From Cellvibrionales bacterium UBA7375 (GTDB lineage: Bacteria; Pseudomonadota; Gammaproteobacteria; Pseudomonadales; Porticoccaceae), in NCBI GenBank assembly GCA_002469845.1, contig DKNZ01000070.1, positions 1-12,660 on the forward strand: a DNA stretch of 12,660 nt. The letters run 5' to 3'. The notes under the pieces are model-generated. The model was not told the DNA's origin. It did no database searches and saw only the letters and a list, made by a program, of their open reading frames with translations. Made by a program: the position numbers and the translations under genes. Below, one piece after another: positions 1 to 7,753 of the stretch (position 1 is the stretch's first letter; each line of letters begins with the position of its first letter).

Positions 1-1161
1 ACTACCGGGAATAAGCTCTGCGCGACGACGACCGTTGGCATCTGGCTCACCCATCTGAGTAGAAACAACTTTAACTCCGGCAACTTCGCCATCGTCATTA
101 CTAACAATTTCGACCGGCTGAAGATTAAATCTAAACACAACACCTTCTTCTCGAGCATTTTTAACTTCTCGTCGAGAGCCAGGCATATTTTCTTCATCGC
201 GACGATAGGCGCAGGTCACACTAGTAGCACCTTGTCGAATTGAGGTTCTGTTGCAGTCCATAGCAGTATCACCACCGCCAAGAACAATCACACGCTTATC
301 CTTAAGATTGATAAAATCATCGGCTGATTTTTCAAAGCCCAGATTACGATTAACATTAGCTACAAGAAACTTAAGCGCCTCATGTACTCCGGGAAGATCT
401 TCACCTGGGAAGTTACCTTTCATAGTGTTATAGGTACCCATTCCCATAAATACCGCATCATAGTCTTCAAGCAATTCGTCAATCAGGATATCTTTACCAA
501 TTTCTGTATTAAGACGGAATTCAACGCCCATACCTTCAAGTACTTCGCGACGAGTTTTAATAACATGTTTTTCTAACTTAAACTCTGGAATACCAAAGGT
601 TAGTAAGCCACCAATCTCTGGATATCGATCAAATACAACAGCTTTCACACCATTTCTGACTAGGATATCTGCACAGCCAATCCCTGCTGGACCTGCACCA
701 ATAACGGCAACTTTCTTATCCGTCCAAACAACCTTGGACATATCTGGGCGCCAACCCATAGCCAATGCAGTATCCGTAATATATTTTTCAACAGAACCAA
801 TGGTCACCGCGCCAAAACCATCATTGAGGGTACAGGCACCTTCACACAGACGGTCTTGTGGGCATACTCGTCCACAGACTTCTGGCAATGAATTAGTTTG
901 ATGGCTTAATTCTGCGGCCTCTAAAAGGTTGCCTTCAGCAACTAACTGTAACCAGTCGGGAATGTAATTGTGAACAGGACATTTCCATTCACAATATGGA
1001 TTACCACAAGAAAGACAGCGATGAGACTGGGTCTCAGCTGTAGTCTGATTAAATGGATCATAAATCTCGACATATTCACTTTTTCTGCGATCCATATCAC
1101 GCTTAGGTGGATCAACTCGCTCTATATCAAGAAACTGAAAATCATTATTTGGTCTTGCCAT
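1..1161 (-). CDS. gltD: Glutamate synthase [NADPH] small subunit, GltD (3' end beyond left edge)
   Basis: This is the flavoprotein subunit of glutamate synthase. It oxidises NADPH at FAD and passes electrons through iron-sulphur clusters to GltB in the cytoplasm. My translation from the ATG at 1159-1161 stays open for all 387 codons to the window edge, so the C-terminus is missing (the family is usually about 470 residues). The N-terminal region has the two cysteine groups expected for 4Fe-4S clusters: C49/C52/C57/C61 (RCLSCGNPYCEWKCP) and C96/C100/C106/C110. An FAD-type Rossmann motif VIGAGPAGIG lies at about 153-162, and a second nucleotide-binding loop LGGGDTAMDC at about 294-303 fits NADPH binding. 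The gene starts 22 bases after the gltB stop codon, with a weak AGAGA ribosome-binding site about 8 bases upstream, so it is co-transcribed with gltB. Other members of the family (the PreT/DPYD N-terminal module, AegA) are possible by homology, but the gltB neighbour settles the call. Confidence 0.96.
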   Translation of the reverse strand, partial: MARPNNDFQFLDIERVDPPKRDMDRRKSEYVEIYDPFNQTTAETQSHRCLSCGNPYCEWKCPVHNYIPDWLQLVAEGNLLEAAELSHQTNSLPEVCGRVCPQDRLCEGACTLNDGFGAVTIGSVEKYITDTALAMGWRPDMSKVVWTDKKVAVIGAGPAGIGCADILVRNGVKAVVFDRYPEIGGLLTFGIPEFKLEKHVIKTRREVLEGMGVEFRLNTEIGKDILIDELLEDYDAVFMGMGTYNTMKGNFPGEDLPGVHEALKFLVANVNRNLGFEKSADDFINLKDKRVIVLGGGDTAMDCNRTSIRQGATSVTCAYRRDEENMPGSRREVKNAREEGVVFRFNLQPVEIVSNDDGEVAGVKVVSTQMGEPDANGRRRAELIPGS

Positions 1162-1183
1162 AAAATTATTCTCTATCAACCTT

Positions 1184-4100
1184 TTACTTGGAAACAGCGT
1201 TTGCCTGCGCCAATAAACTTTGTAAACTCGATGCTTTCGGCTTAACTAGCCAGAACTGAGGAGCAAAGTCAGAAAAATTATCTAATATATGTTGCGCCCA
1301 TGGGCTTCCCGTCTCGCGGGCATGATCTTCAATAGTCGATATTAGGAACCCACGATGAGATTCAAGGGCTTCAGTGGTAACCCGTTGAATATCAATTAGC
1401 TCCATATTGTAACGATCGACAAATTTACGATCTGTATCTAAAACATAGGCGAAGCCGCCGGTCATGCCAGCACCAAAATTATACCCTGTTGAACCCAAAA
1501 CCGTAATAATTCCACCCGTCATATATTCACAACAGTGGTCTCCAGCACCTTCAACAACGGCCATAGCACCGGAGTTTCGAACCCCAAATCGCTCACCCAC
1601 AGAGCCCCCAGCATAAAGCGAGCCGCCGGTAGCACCATAGAGACAGGTGTTACCCATAATTGGCGTTGCCTTAGCTTCAAAGCCACTTTCTTTAGGCGGG
1701 CTAAGTACCAGTTTACCACCAGACATACCCTTGCCTACATAATCGTTGGCATCACCTTCAAGGTAAATATTAAGGCCACCAGCATTCCAAACTCCTAGAG
1801 ACTGACCTGCAACTCCTCGAAGTTTAAGTGTTACTGGGTCATCAATCATACCTGCATTGCCATGTCTTACTGCAATTTCACCCGAAATACGCGCACCAAT
1901 AGAGCGATCACAGTTACAGATATCATAATCATATGTGCCACCTGATTTTGCTTTGATAGCCGGCAACATATCTTTGACCATTTGCTCGGCTAGTAAGCCC
2001 TTATCAAATGGATCATTTTGCGCCACACCACATAATTGTGGCTTGTGGCTAATTTCTGGACGATCTTCAATAAGCGGACTCAGATCAAGATTCTTTTGTT
2101 TGCTTGTTTTACCGGGCAGTAATTCAAGTAGATCAACACGGCCAATCAACTCTTCTAGAGAACGCACACCTAAAGTGGCCATCCATTCCCGAGTTTCCAT
2201 TGCCATAAACTTAAAGAAGTTGGTCGCCATAGCCACAGTACCACGATAATGATCATTTCGCAGACGATCATTTTGCGTAGCAACACCCGTCGCACAATTA
2301 TTAAGGTGACAGATTCGAAGATATTTACAACCCAATGCAACCATTGGACCTGTACCAAAGCCAAAGCTTTCGGCTCCAAGAATGGCTGCTTTTACGACAT
2401 CTAAGCCGGTCTTTAAGCCACCATCAGTCTGAACGCGGACTTTGTCCCGCAAATCATTGGCACGTAATGTTTGATGAGTCTCAGTTAGGCCGAGCTCCCA
2501 AGGAGATCCAGCATAACGAATAGAGCTAACAGGGCTTGCTGCGGTACCACCATCATAACCAGAGATAGTAATTAGATCGGCATAGGCTTTTGCAACACCC
2601 GCGGCGATTGTCCCAACACCCGGTCTTGATACCAGTTTCACCGAAATCAATGCGTCTGGATTTACCTGTTTTAGGTCAAAAATTAACTGCGCCAAATCCT
2701 CAATAGAATAGATATCATGGTGCGGCGGGGGTGAAATAAGTGTTACACCAGGCACCGAATAGCGCAACCGAGCAATAAGTTCGTTGACCTTACCCCCCGG
2801 AAGCTGACCACCCTCACCAGGCTTAGCGCCCTGAGCCACTTTAATTTGAATCACTTCAGCACTTCTTAGGTAGGCTGGAGTAACACCAAATCGGCCAGAG
2901 GCTACCTGTTTAATTTTTGATGACTTTATGGTGCCATAGCGAGAGGGATCTTCACCCCCTTCACCAGAGTTAGATCGACCACCTAGGCCATTCATTGCCT
3001 CTGCTAGTGATTCGTGGGCTTCAGGGGATAGTGCACCCAAAGACATACCTGCAGAGTCAAAGCGTTTAACAATATTTGAAAAAGGTTCAACTTCAGAAAT
3101 ATCTATTGGCTGAACATTACTCTTAAGTTTTAAAAGATCGCGAAGTGCCGCTGCAGGTCGCGTATTAACCAACTTGGCATAGTCTAGCCATGCATTGTAG
3201 TCGTCATGCTGTACTGCTTTATGCATGGTTTGCACTACATCTGGGTTATAGGCGTGATATTCCTCGCCATGAACATACTTGAGAAGGCCACCCTGATTAA
3301 TAGGTTTACGCATTTTCCAAGCCTTCTGACTCAACTCAAGTTGGTCTTGCTGGAAATCGATAAAACTGGCACCTTGAATACGACTGGTTAGACCCGGGAA
3401 ACAAAGATCAATAATTTCTTCACTCAACCCAACCGCTTCAAATAATAATGCTCCGCGGTATGAGGCAATGGTTGAAATACCCATCTTTGAAAGAATTTTA
3501 AGTAGTCCTTTGTTGATCCCTTTACGGTAATGTCTAAATGCCGTATCAACATCAACCAGAGTTTCACCGCTGCTAATAAGATCGCACAATACATGATAGC
3601 TAAGGTATGGATAAACCAACGATGCACCACAACCAATCAATGTAGCAATTTGGTGTGAATCCCGAGCATAGCCAGTACTGGCCACGATATTGGCATCACA
3701 ACGAAGGCCTTTGACGGTTAAATGGTTATGAACTGCACCTACAGCAAGAAGAATATGAATCGGGAGTTTAGGCTGAACAATATCATGATCAGACAGAATA
3801 CAGACTGAAACGCCAGACTTAACCGCTTCTTCAACATCAGAGCAGATTCTTTTAATACCACTGGCCAAATCCTCGACGGCAGGATCAAAGTTAAGATCAA
3901 ATTTCTGTACTGGAAATTCTTCAAACTCATTAGCCTTTAATGCATAGTACTTTTTAGGTGATAGTACTGGGCTGGATAGTCCAATCCGACAGGCTAGATC
4001 GGCCTTTTCCTGAAAAATACTCCCTTCACGACCCAATTCAACTCCCAGAGACATCACAATGGATTCTCTTAGGGGATCAATTGGCGGGTTAGTTACCTGA

Positions 4101-5641
4101 GCAAATTGCTGTCTAAAGTAATCGAAAACATTGCGATGCTTGGCTGAAAGTACTGCCATTGGCGTATCATCACCCATAGAGGCAGTGGCCTCTTGCCCAC
4201 CTTCAGCTAACGGACGTAGTACCTGATCTCTCTCTTCAAAAGAGACTTGGAACATCTTCATATAGGTACGGATTTGTTCGCGGGACAATGTGCCTTCAAG
4301 CTCAATACTATCCATATCGAAGGTTGATGCTATAGAAAAGTGCCCATCTCTTAACCACTGTTTGTAAGGGTTTCGTGCAGCTAACTCTGTTTCAACCTCT
4401 TCGCGGAACATGATTTGTCCCTTTTCGGTATCAATCGACAGAATATCGCCCGGCCCTAAACGTCCCTTTGCAACCACTGATTCAGGCGCATAATCATACA
4501 CACCCACCTCAGAAGCTACCGTAATAACGTCATCATCGGTCATTACCCAACGCGAGGGTCGTAGACCATTTCGATCTAGGGTACAAACTGCAAACCTACC
4601 ATCGGTTATTACCAAGCCCGCAGGACCATCCCAAGGCTCTTGGTGCATAGAGAGGTAATCATATAAAGCTCGCAGATCTGGATCTATATCTTCAACATTT
4701 TGCCACGCAGGTGGAACCAGTGCTCGCACAGCCAAGTGCAGATCCATACCGCCAGTGACCAGCATTTCTAGCATGTTATCTAGGCTAGATGAGTCAGAAC
4801 CCGTTCGGTTCACTAAAGGTGCTGCTTCAGTAAGGTCTGGCAGCAAATCAGTCTTGTATTTTGGCGTGCGCGCTACAGACCAGTTTCTGTTACCGACAAT
4901 CGTATTGATCTCGCCATTGTGTGCAAGCATTCTAAATGGCTGAGCCAGTGGCCATTTAGGCATAGTATTGGTTGAGAATCGTTGATGAAAAACACAAATT
5001 GCAGTTTCTAAGCGTGGATCTGCCAAATCAGTATAAAACTGCGGCAAATCAACCGGCATCATCAAGCCCTTATAACTAAGAACATTGATACCAATACTTG
5101 CAATATGGAAAGTATCATCGCTTTCAAGACGATTTTCAGCTTTGCGACGACCCATATAGAGTCTGGCGCTAAATATCTTTTGCTCTAAAATCTTGCCCGG
5201 TGCTATAAAAACCTGCTCAAACGCTGGCAGAGATTCAATTGCAATCGGTCCAAGACAGCTATCATCCGTTGGCACTTCACGCCAACCAATAACTTCAAGG
5301 CCCTGGGCACTAAGCTCCTGTTCAATAATCTTTTTTGATTGATCCCGAAGAGTGCTATCGCTATTAAGCATAATTGCACCCACTGCATAAAGTTCAGGCA
5401 ACTCTATATTGAGGGATTCTTTAACCACTGTACGCAAAAAAGAGTCTGGTTTTTGCAGCAATAAACCACAACCATCACCCGTCTTACCATCTGCTGCCAC
5501 ACCACCACGGTGAGTCATACAGGTAAGCGCTTTAATAGCGTTTTGAAGTAACTTGTGGTTGGCCTTACCCTTAGTATGGGCAATCAATCCAAAACCGCAG
5601 TTATCTTTAAAATCATCAAGCCGACATAAGCTTTGAGTCAT
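1184..5641 (-). CDS. gltB: Glutamate synthase [NADPH] large subunit, GltB
   Basis: This subunit makes two glutamates from glutamine and 2-oxoglutarate, the second half of the GS-GOGAT ammonia assimilation route. It has 1485 residues, normal for the bacterial alpha subunit. The class II amidotransferase domain is at about 15-430. Its nucleophile is C15 in DNCGFGLIAH, which becomes the mature N-terminus, so residues 1-14 are a short propeptide. HQRFSTNTMPKWPLAQPF (219-236) and LAHNGEINTI (239-248) belong to the same domain. A central linker domain follows. The FMN-binding synthase domain is at about 850-1220, with GEGGQLPGGKV (942-952) and SGYDGGTAASP (1027-1037). The 3Fe-4S cysteines are C1105, C1111 and C1116 (CKYLRICHLNNC). 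The C-terminal glycine-repeat beta-helix runs from about 1250 to 1440. The ATG at 5639-5641 matches the family N-terminus. The ribosome-binding site is weak (CAGAG). A promoter lies in the 171-base gap upstream, and gltD follows after 22 bases. Confidence 0.98.
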   Translation of the reverse strand: MTQSLCRLDDFKDNCGFGLIAHTKGKANHKLLQNAIKALTCMTHRGGVAADGKTGDGCGLLLQKPDSFLRTVVKESLNIELPELYAVGAIMLNSDSTLRDQSKKIIEQELSAQGLEVIGWREVPTDDSCLGPIAIESLPAFEQVFIAPGKILEQKIFSARLYMGRRKAENRLESDDTFHIASIGINVLSYKGLMMPVDLPQFYTDLADPRLETAICVFHQRFSTNTMPKWPLAQPFRMLAHNGEINTIVGNRNWSVARTPKYKTDLLPDLTEAAPLVNRTGSDSSSLDNMLEMLVTGGMDLHLAVRALVPPAWQNVEDIDPDLRALYDYLSMHQEPWDGPAGLVITDGRFAVCTLDRNGLRPSRWVMTDDDVITVASEVGVYDYAPESVVAKGRLGPGDILSIDTEKGQIMFREEVETELAARNPYKQWLRDGHFSIASTFDMDSIELEGTLSREQIRTYMKMFQVSFEERDQVLRPLAEGGQEATASMGDDTPMAVLSAKHRNVFDYFRQQFAQVTNPPIDPLRESIVMSLGVELGREGSIFQEKADLACRIGLSSPVLSPKKYYALKANEFEEFPVQKFDLNFDPAVEDLASGIKRICSDVEEAVKSGVSVCILSDHDIVQPKLPIHILLAVGAVHNHLTVKGLRCDANIVASTGYARDSHQIATLIGCGASLVYPYLSYHVLCDLISSGETLVDVDTAFRHYRKGINKGLLKILSKMGISTIASYRGALLFEAVGLSEEIIDLCFPGLTSRIQGASFIDFQQDQLELSQKAWKMRKPINQGGLLKYVHGEEYHAYNPDVVQTMHKAVQHDDYNAWLDYAKLVNTRPAAALRDLLKLKSNVQPIDISEVEPFSNIVKRFDSAGMSLGALSPEAHESLAEAMNGLGGRSNSGEGGEDPSRYGTIKSSKIKQVASGRFGVTPAYLRSAEVIQIKVAQGAKPGEGGQLPGGKVNELIARLRYSVPGVTLISPPPHHDIYSIEDLAQLIFDLKQVNPDALISVKLVSRPGVGTIAAGVAKAYADLITISGYDGGTAASPVSSIRYAGSPWELGLTETHQTLRANDLRDKVRVQTDGGLKTGLDVVKAAILGAESFGFGTGPMVALGCKYLRICHLNNCATGVATQNDRLRNDHYRGTVAMATNFFKFMAMETREWMATLGVRSLEELIGRVDLLELLPGKTSKQKNLDLSPLIEDRPEISHKPQLCGVAQNDPFDKGLLAEQMVKDMLPAIKAKSGGTYDYDICNCDRSIGARISGEIAVRHGNAGMIDDPVTLKLRGVAGQSLGVWNAGGLNIYLEGDANDYVGKGMSGGKLVLSPPKESGFEAKATPIMGNTCLYGATGGSLYAGGSVGERFGVRNSGAMAVVEGAGDHCCEYMTGGIITVLGSTGYNFGAGMTGGFAYVLDTDRKFVDRYNMELIDIQRVTTEALESHRGFLISTIEDHARETGSPWAQHILDNFSDFAPQFWLVKPKASSLQSLLAQANAVSK

Positions 5642-5711
5642 ATATAAAACTCTGAAATTTAACAGGTGGATTTTGAGCCCAGTTTCAGCTCATTTGGGCG
5701 AAAAGGCGCAC

Positions 5712-5740
5712 ATTTTACACTCGAGAAACGCTTTCGACAA
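5712..5740 (-). promoter_or_regulatory. Predicted sigma-70 promoter of gltBD
   Basis: On the minus strand, TTGTCG (5735-5740) is followed by an exact 17-base spacer and TAAAAT (5712-5717). Transcription should start near 5704-5705, giving a leader of about 63 bases before gltB. The bases after the -10 box (GTGCGCC) form a GC-rich discriminator, a feature known to make promoters sensitive to ppGpp/DksA. Regulation of this promoter by ppGpp is inference. The rest of the 5642-5812 gap shows a T8 run just after aroB but no hairpin, so read-through from aroB cannot be excluded. Confidence 0.55.
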
Positions 5741-5812
5741 ACTCTTATACGCAAACTAGAAAACGGGTAGTTTATCTATAGGTGAAAAATCTTAAAAAAA
5801 ACTTATATATTT

Positions 5813-6916
5813 CTATGAAAAACTACTAGAAATCACTGTTTGCAGACTTTCTACTGAAAAGTCTCCGGTTACTTCAGCATCGCCAAGTGCGCGTAATAAA
5901 ACCAGACGCAATTCGCCGTCTAACACTTTTTTGTCCCTATACATAAGCTGATTGAAGTCTTCAGCCGTCATATCTTGGGGTGGAGCCACTGGCAATGACC
6001 AGCTTTCAACTAAATTTTTCACCCGATCAAACTCTGATTGTGTCAATCTGCCCATCATCATTGAAAGCTTGGATGCCATCACCATTCCTGCAGCAACGGC
6101 TTCGCCATGCAACCAGCCGGAATAGTTTTGAAAGGTTTCAATCGCATGACCAAAGGTATGACCCAAGTTAAGAATGGCTCTAACGCCCTGCTCGGTCTCA
6201 TCGGCGCTGACTACTTTTGCCTTATTTAGACAGGATCGTTCAATAGCATAGGTCAGAGCTGCTTGATCGCCCTGTTTTAAGGCAGGGGTATTATCTTCTA
6301 GCCAATCAAAAAATTCTGGATCGGACATTAAGCCATACTTTATTACTTCTGCCATGCCCGCACTAAACTCTCGTTCGGGCAAAGTAGATAAGCTATCAGT
6401 ATCAATAACGACTGCTTGGGGCTGATAAAAAGCACCAATCATGTTTTTCCCCAGTGGATGATTAACCGCCGTTTTACCACCCACAGAAGAATCAACCTGA
6501 GATAAAAGTGTTGTTGGCATCTGAATAAATGGCACTCCACGCTGGTAGCACGCAGCAGCAAAGCCAGTTATATCTCCCACTACTCCCCCACCTAATGCAA
6601 TTAGAGTGGTTTTTCGGTCATGCTTTTTCTCAAGCAGCTGGGTCAGAATCGTATTGAGTGTATCTAAATTTTTGAACTGTTCACCATCACTTAAAACAAT
6701 TGAATCTACTTGCTTATCGCTAAGCTGAGCCTCAAGTGCAGACAAATAGAGCTTGGCCACGGTTGTATTGGTAACAATAAGTACCTTATTGCCCTGAACA
6801 AAACGAGATATCCCAACGGACGCCAACTGCCCCGAACCAATAAATATAGGGTAGCTACGGTCCTCAAGTTCAACATTAATTTGCGCCGTTGAAGGGATTT
6901 TATTTTGTTCAGTCAT
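5813..6916 (-). CDS. aroB: 3-dehydroquinate synthase, AroB
   Basis: AroB converts DAHP to 3-dehydroquinate, the second step of the shikimate pathway, using NAD+ and a divalent metal in the cytoplasm. It has 367 residues against about 360 for the family. The N-terminal NAD-binding domain has DGEQFKN (77-83) and the glycine loop GGGVVGD (109-115). The substrate-binding stretch SSVGGKTAVNHPLGKN covers 143-158. The expected metal ligands are present: E190 in GMAEVIKYG, H253 in LGHTFGHAIE, and H270 in LHGEAVAAG. The ATG at 6914-6916 gives an N-terminal extension of roughly a dozen residues before the family's usual beginning (NVELEDRSYPI). No closer in-frame ATG exists, so this start is preferred, although only a weak GAGAA lies upstream. 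It follows aroK by 57 bases on the same strand, the classic aroKB pairing. DOI synthase-type relatives are unlikely given that neighbour. Confidence 0.97.
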   Translation of the reverse strand: MTEQNKIPSTAQINVELEDRSYPIFIGSGQLASVGISRFVQGNKVLIVTNTTVAKLYLSALEAQLSDKQVDSIVLSDGEQFKNLDTLNTILTQLLEKKHDRKTTLIALGGGVVGDITGFAAACYQRGVPFIQMPTTLLSQVDSSVGGKTAVNHPLGKNMIGAFYQPQAVVIDTDSLSTLPEREFSAGMAEVIKYGLMSDPEFFDWLEDNTPALKQGDQAALTYAIERSCLNKAKVVSADETEQGVRAILNLGHTFGHAIETFQNYSGWLHGEAVAAGMVMASKLSMMMGRLTQSEFDRVKNLVESWSLPVAPPQDMTAEDFNQLMYRDKKVLDGELRLVLLRALGDAEVTGDFSVESLQTVISSSFS

Positions 6917-6973
6917 ATTAAAAAATTCTCATACCGGTAATAGGCTTATATTATGCTTGGGTCGAATAAATTA

Positions 6974-7492
6974 TCAATGCTTTGATAATTCATCTAACAA
7001 TACCTTGGCAACTCTTGCCGCAGAGCCTCCCTCTGCCGAAAAAACCACATCAGCTACTTCTCTGTAGAGCGGGTCGCGCACCTCAAGAAGTTGATTGATG
7101 ACCTTTTGCCGGTCTTCGACCTGCAATAGGGGCCGAGATTTATCTCTGCGCATTCTCTCATACAGCTGTTCTTTAGATGCTGAAAGGTAGATCACCTGAC
7201 CATTAGCTTGCAAAACCTGTCGGTTTTTGGCAGACAAAACAACACCGCCACCGGTTGCAATCACCGAACTGGAACTGTTAAAAATAATATCCTCAAGGAT
7301 TTTTGTTTCTCTTTCACGAAATCCCTTCTCACCTTCCATGTCGAATATCCATTGGATATCGGCACCACAGCGAGACTCTATTTCGGCATCAATATCGACA
7401 AAAGGTCGATGCAGCAAGCTTGCTAATTGCTTGCCTACAGTGGTTTTCCCCACGCCCATGGGGCCCACTAAATAAATATGTTGTTCACTCAT
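6974..7492 (-). CDS. aroK: Shikimate kinase, AroK
   Basis: AroK phosphorylates shikimate at the 3-hydroxyl with ATP, the fifth shikimate-pathway step, in the cytoplasm. It has 172 residues, normal for the family (E. coli AroK 173). The Walker A loop GPMGVGKTT is at 10-18. The shikimate-binding residues are D33/D35 in VDIDAEIE, R59 in GFRERE, and the GGG at 81-83. The LID region RRDKSRPLL (115-123) supplies R120, and R139 in VRDPLYRE is the usual C-terminal substrate-binding arginine. The ATG at 7490-7492 places the P-loop at the usual distance from the N-terminus. There is no clear Shine-Dalgarno sequence in front of it. The gene is first in the minus-strand run and diverges from mrcA across a 261-base gap. 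I did not find a convincing promoter for it by eye. Gluconate kinase relatives lack the GFRE and GGG pair in this form. Confidence 0.97.
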   Translation of the reverse strand: MSEQHIYLVGPMGVGKTTVGKQLASLLHRPFVDIDAEIESRCGADIQWIFDMEGEKGFRERETKILEDIIFNSSSSVIATGGGVVLSAKNRQVLQANGQVIYLSASKEQLYERMRRDKSRPLLQVEDRQKVINQLLEVRDPLYREVADVVFSAEGGSAARVAKVLLDELSKH

Positions 7493-7630
7493 TTAACATT
7501 TAAACCGGTTGGTTAATTACAGCTGTTGTTTGTAGAAATTAATATTTGCCACCACCGCAACAGTGATCTATCTTAAGATTATGGTCACACTAAAACCCAG
7601 ATAATAAAGTAAGGGATGTAAAGTCAACCG

Positions 7631-7690
7631 AGCAATCTAATATGCACACTAAAATGTACAATAAAACGCACACTAAAATGCACAAACAAA
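7631..7690 (+). repeat. Degenerate 12-bp tandem repeat upstream of mrcA (five units)
   Basis: The block reads in exact 12-base register. AGCAATCTAATA (7631) is followed by TGCACACTAAAA (7643), TGTACAATAAAA (7655), CGCACACTAAAA (7667) and TGCACAAACAAA (7679). Taking the second unit as reference, the others match at 8, 10, 11 and 9 of 12 positions. The strongest pair is an 18-base word repeated with one mismatch at 7644-7661 and 7668-7685. If mrcA transcription starts near 7729, the array covers about -99 to -40, where activator or repressor sites would sit. A tandem operator array is inference. A chance AT-rich slippage repeat is the alternative. Confidence 0.7.
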
Positions 7691-7716
7691 TAATACAAAA
7701 CAGCTTCACAAGGCTC

Positions 7717-7722
7717 TATAAT
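7717..7722 (+). promoter_or_regulatory. Predicted -10 box of the mrcA operon promoter
   Basis: TATAAT matches the sigma-70 -10 consensus perfectly. It sits about 32 bases upstream of the only usable mrcA start, which predicts a start of transcription near 7729-7730 and a leader of about 25 bases. No good -35 box lies 16-18 bases upstream (TACAAA at 7694-7699 with a 17-base spacer). The promoter may therefore depend on an activator, which would suit the repeat array ending at 7690. Confidence 0.55.
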
Positions 7723-7753
7723 ACACTGGAAGAAACCTTGGCGTCTGTAGACC

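Larger units (their letters stand above)
7493..7753. other. Divergent intergenic region between aroK and mrcA
   Basis: These 261 bases are AT-rich and contain no supported gene. From left to right they hold a short palindrome AACCGGTT (7503-7510) close to the aroK start, a 10-base palindrome ATCTTAAGAT (7570-7579), and a lone 10-base word CACACTAAAA (7586-7595). That word recurs in the 12-bp tandem repeats at 7631-7690. A perfect TATAAT box for mrcA follows at 7717-7722. In Pseudomonas and many relatives, pilMNOPQ occupies this position between ponA (mrcA) and aroK. No remnant is visible here. Confidence 0.8.

Noticed and set aside
1535..2249. Plus-strand open frames inside gltB (87 and 104 codons)
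   Set aside because: They lie antisense to conserved GltB coding sequence, have no recognisable motifs, and show no ribosome-binding site. They are shadows of the GltB frame.
5790..5805. T8 run just downstream of aroB as a terminator
   Set aside because: No GC-rich hairpin precedes the run on the minus strand, so it does not qualify as a rho-independent terminator.
7208..7503. Three overlapping plus-strand frames opposite aroK
   Set aside because: All are antisense to conserved shikimate kinase motifs and their products look like reverse-strand readings, so they are not genes.
7570..7579. Palindrome ATCTTAAGAT with flanking GTGA and TCAC
   Set aside because: The flanking GTGA (7563-7566) and TCAC (7585-7588) are not symmetric about the palindrome centre and do not fit the CRP spacing, so no operator is called.
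7643..7660. TyrR-like dyad TGCACA-N6-TGTACA upstream of aroK
   Set aside because: It has the N6 spacing of a TyrR box (TGTAAA-N6-TTTACA), but the half-sites differ, the neighbouring unit is not palindromic, and the 12-bp tandem register explains the pattern better.
7631..7690. CRISPR array interpretation of the 12-bp repeats
   Set aside because: The units are only 12 bases, directly adjacent, with no spacers, and no cas genes are nearby.
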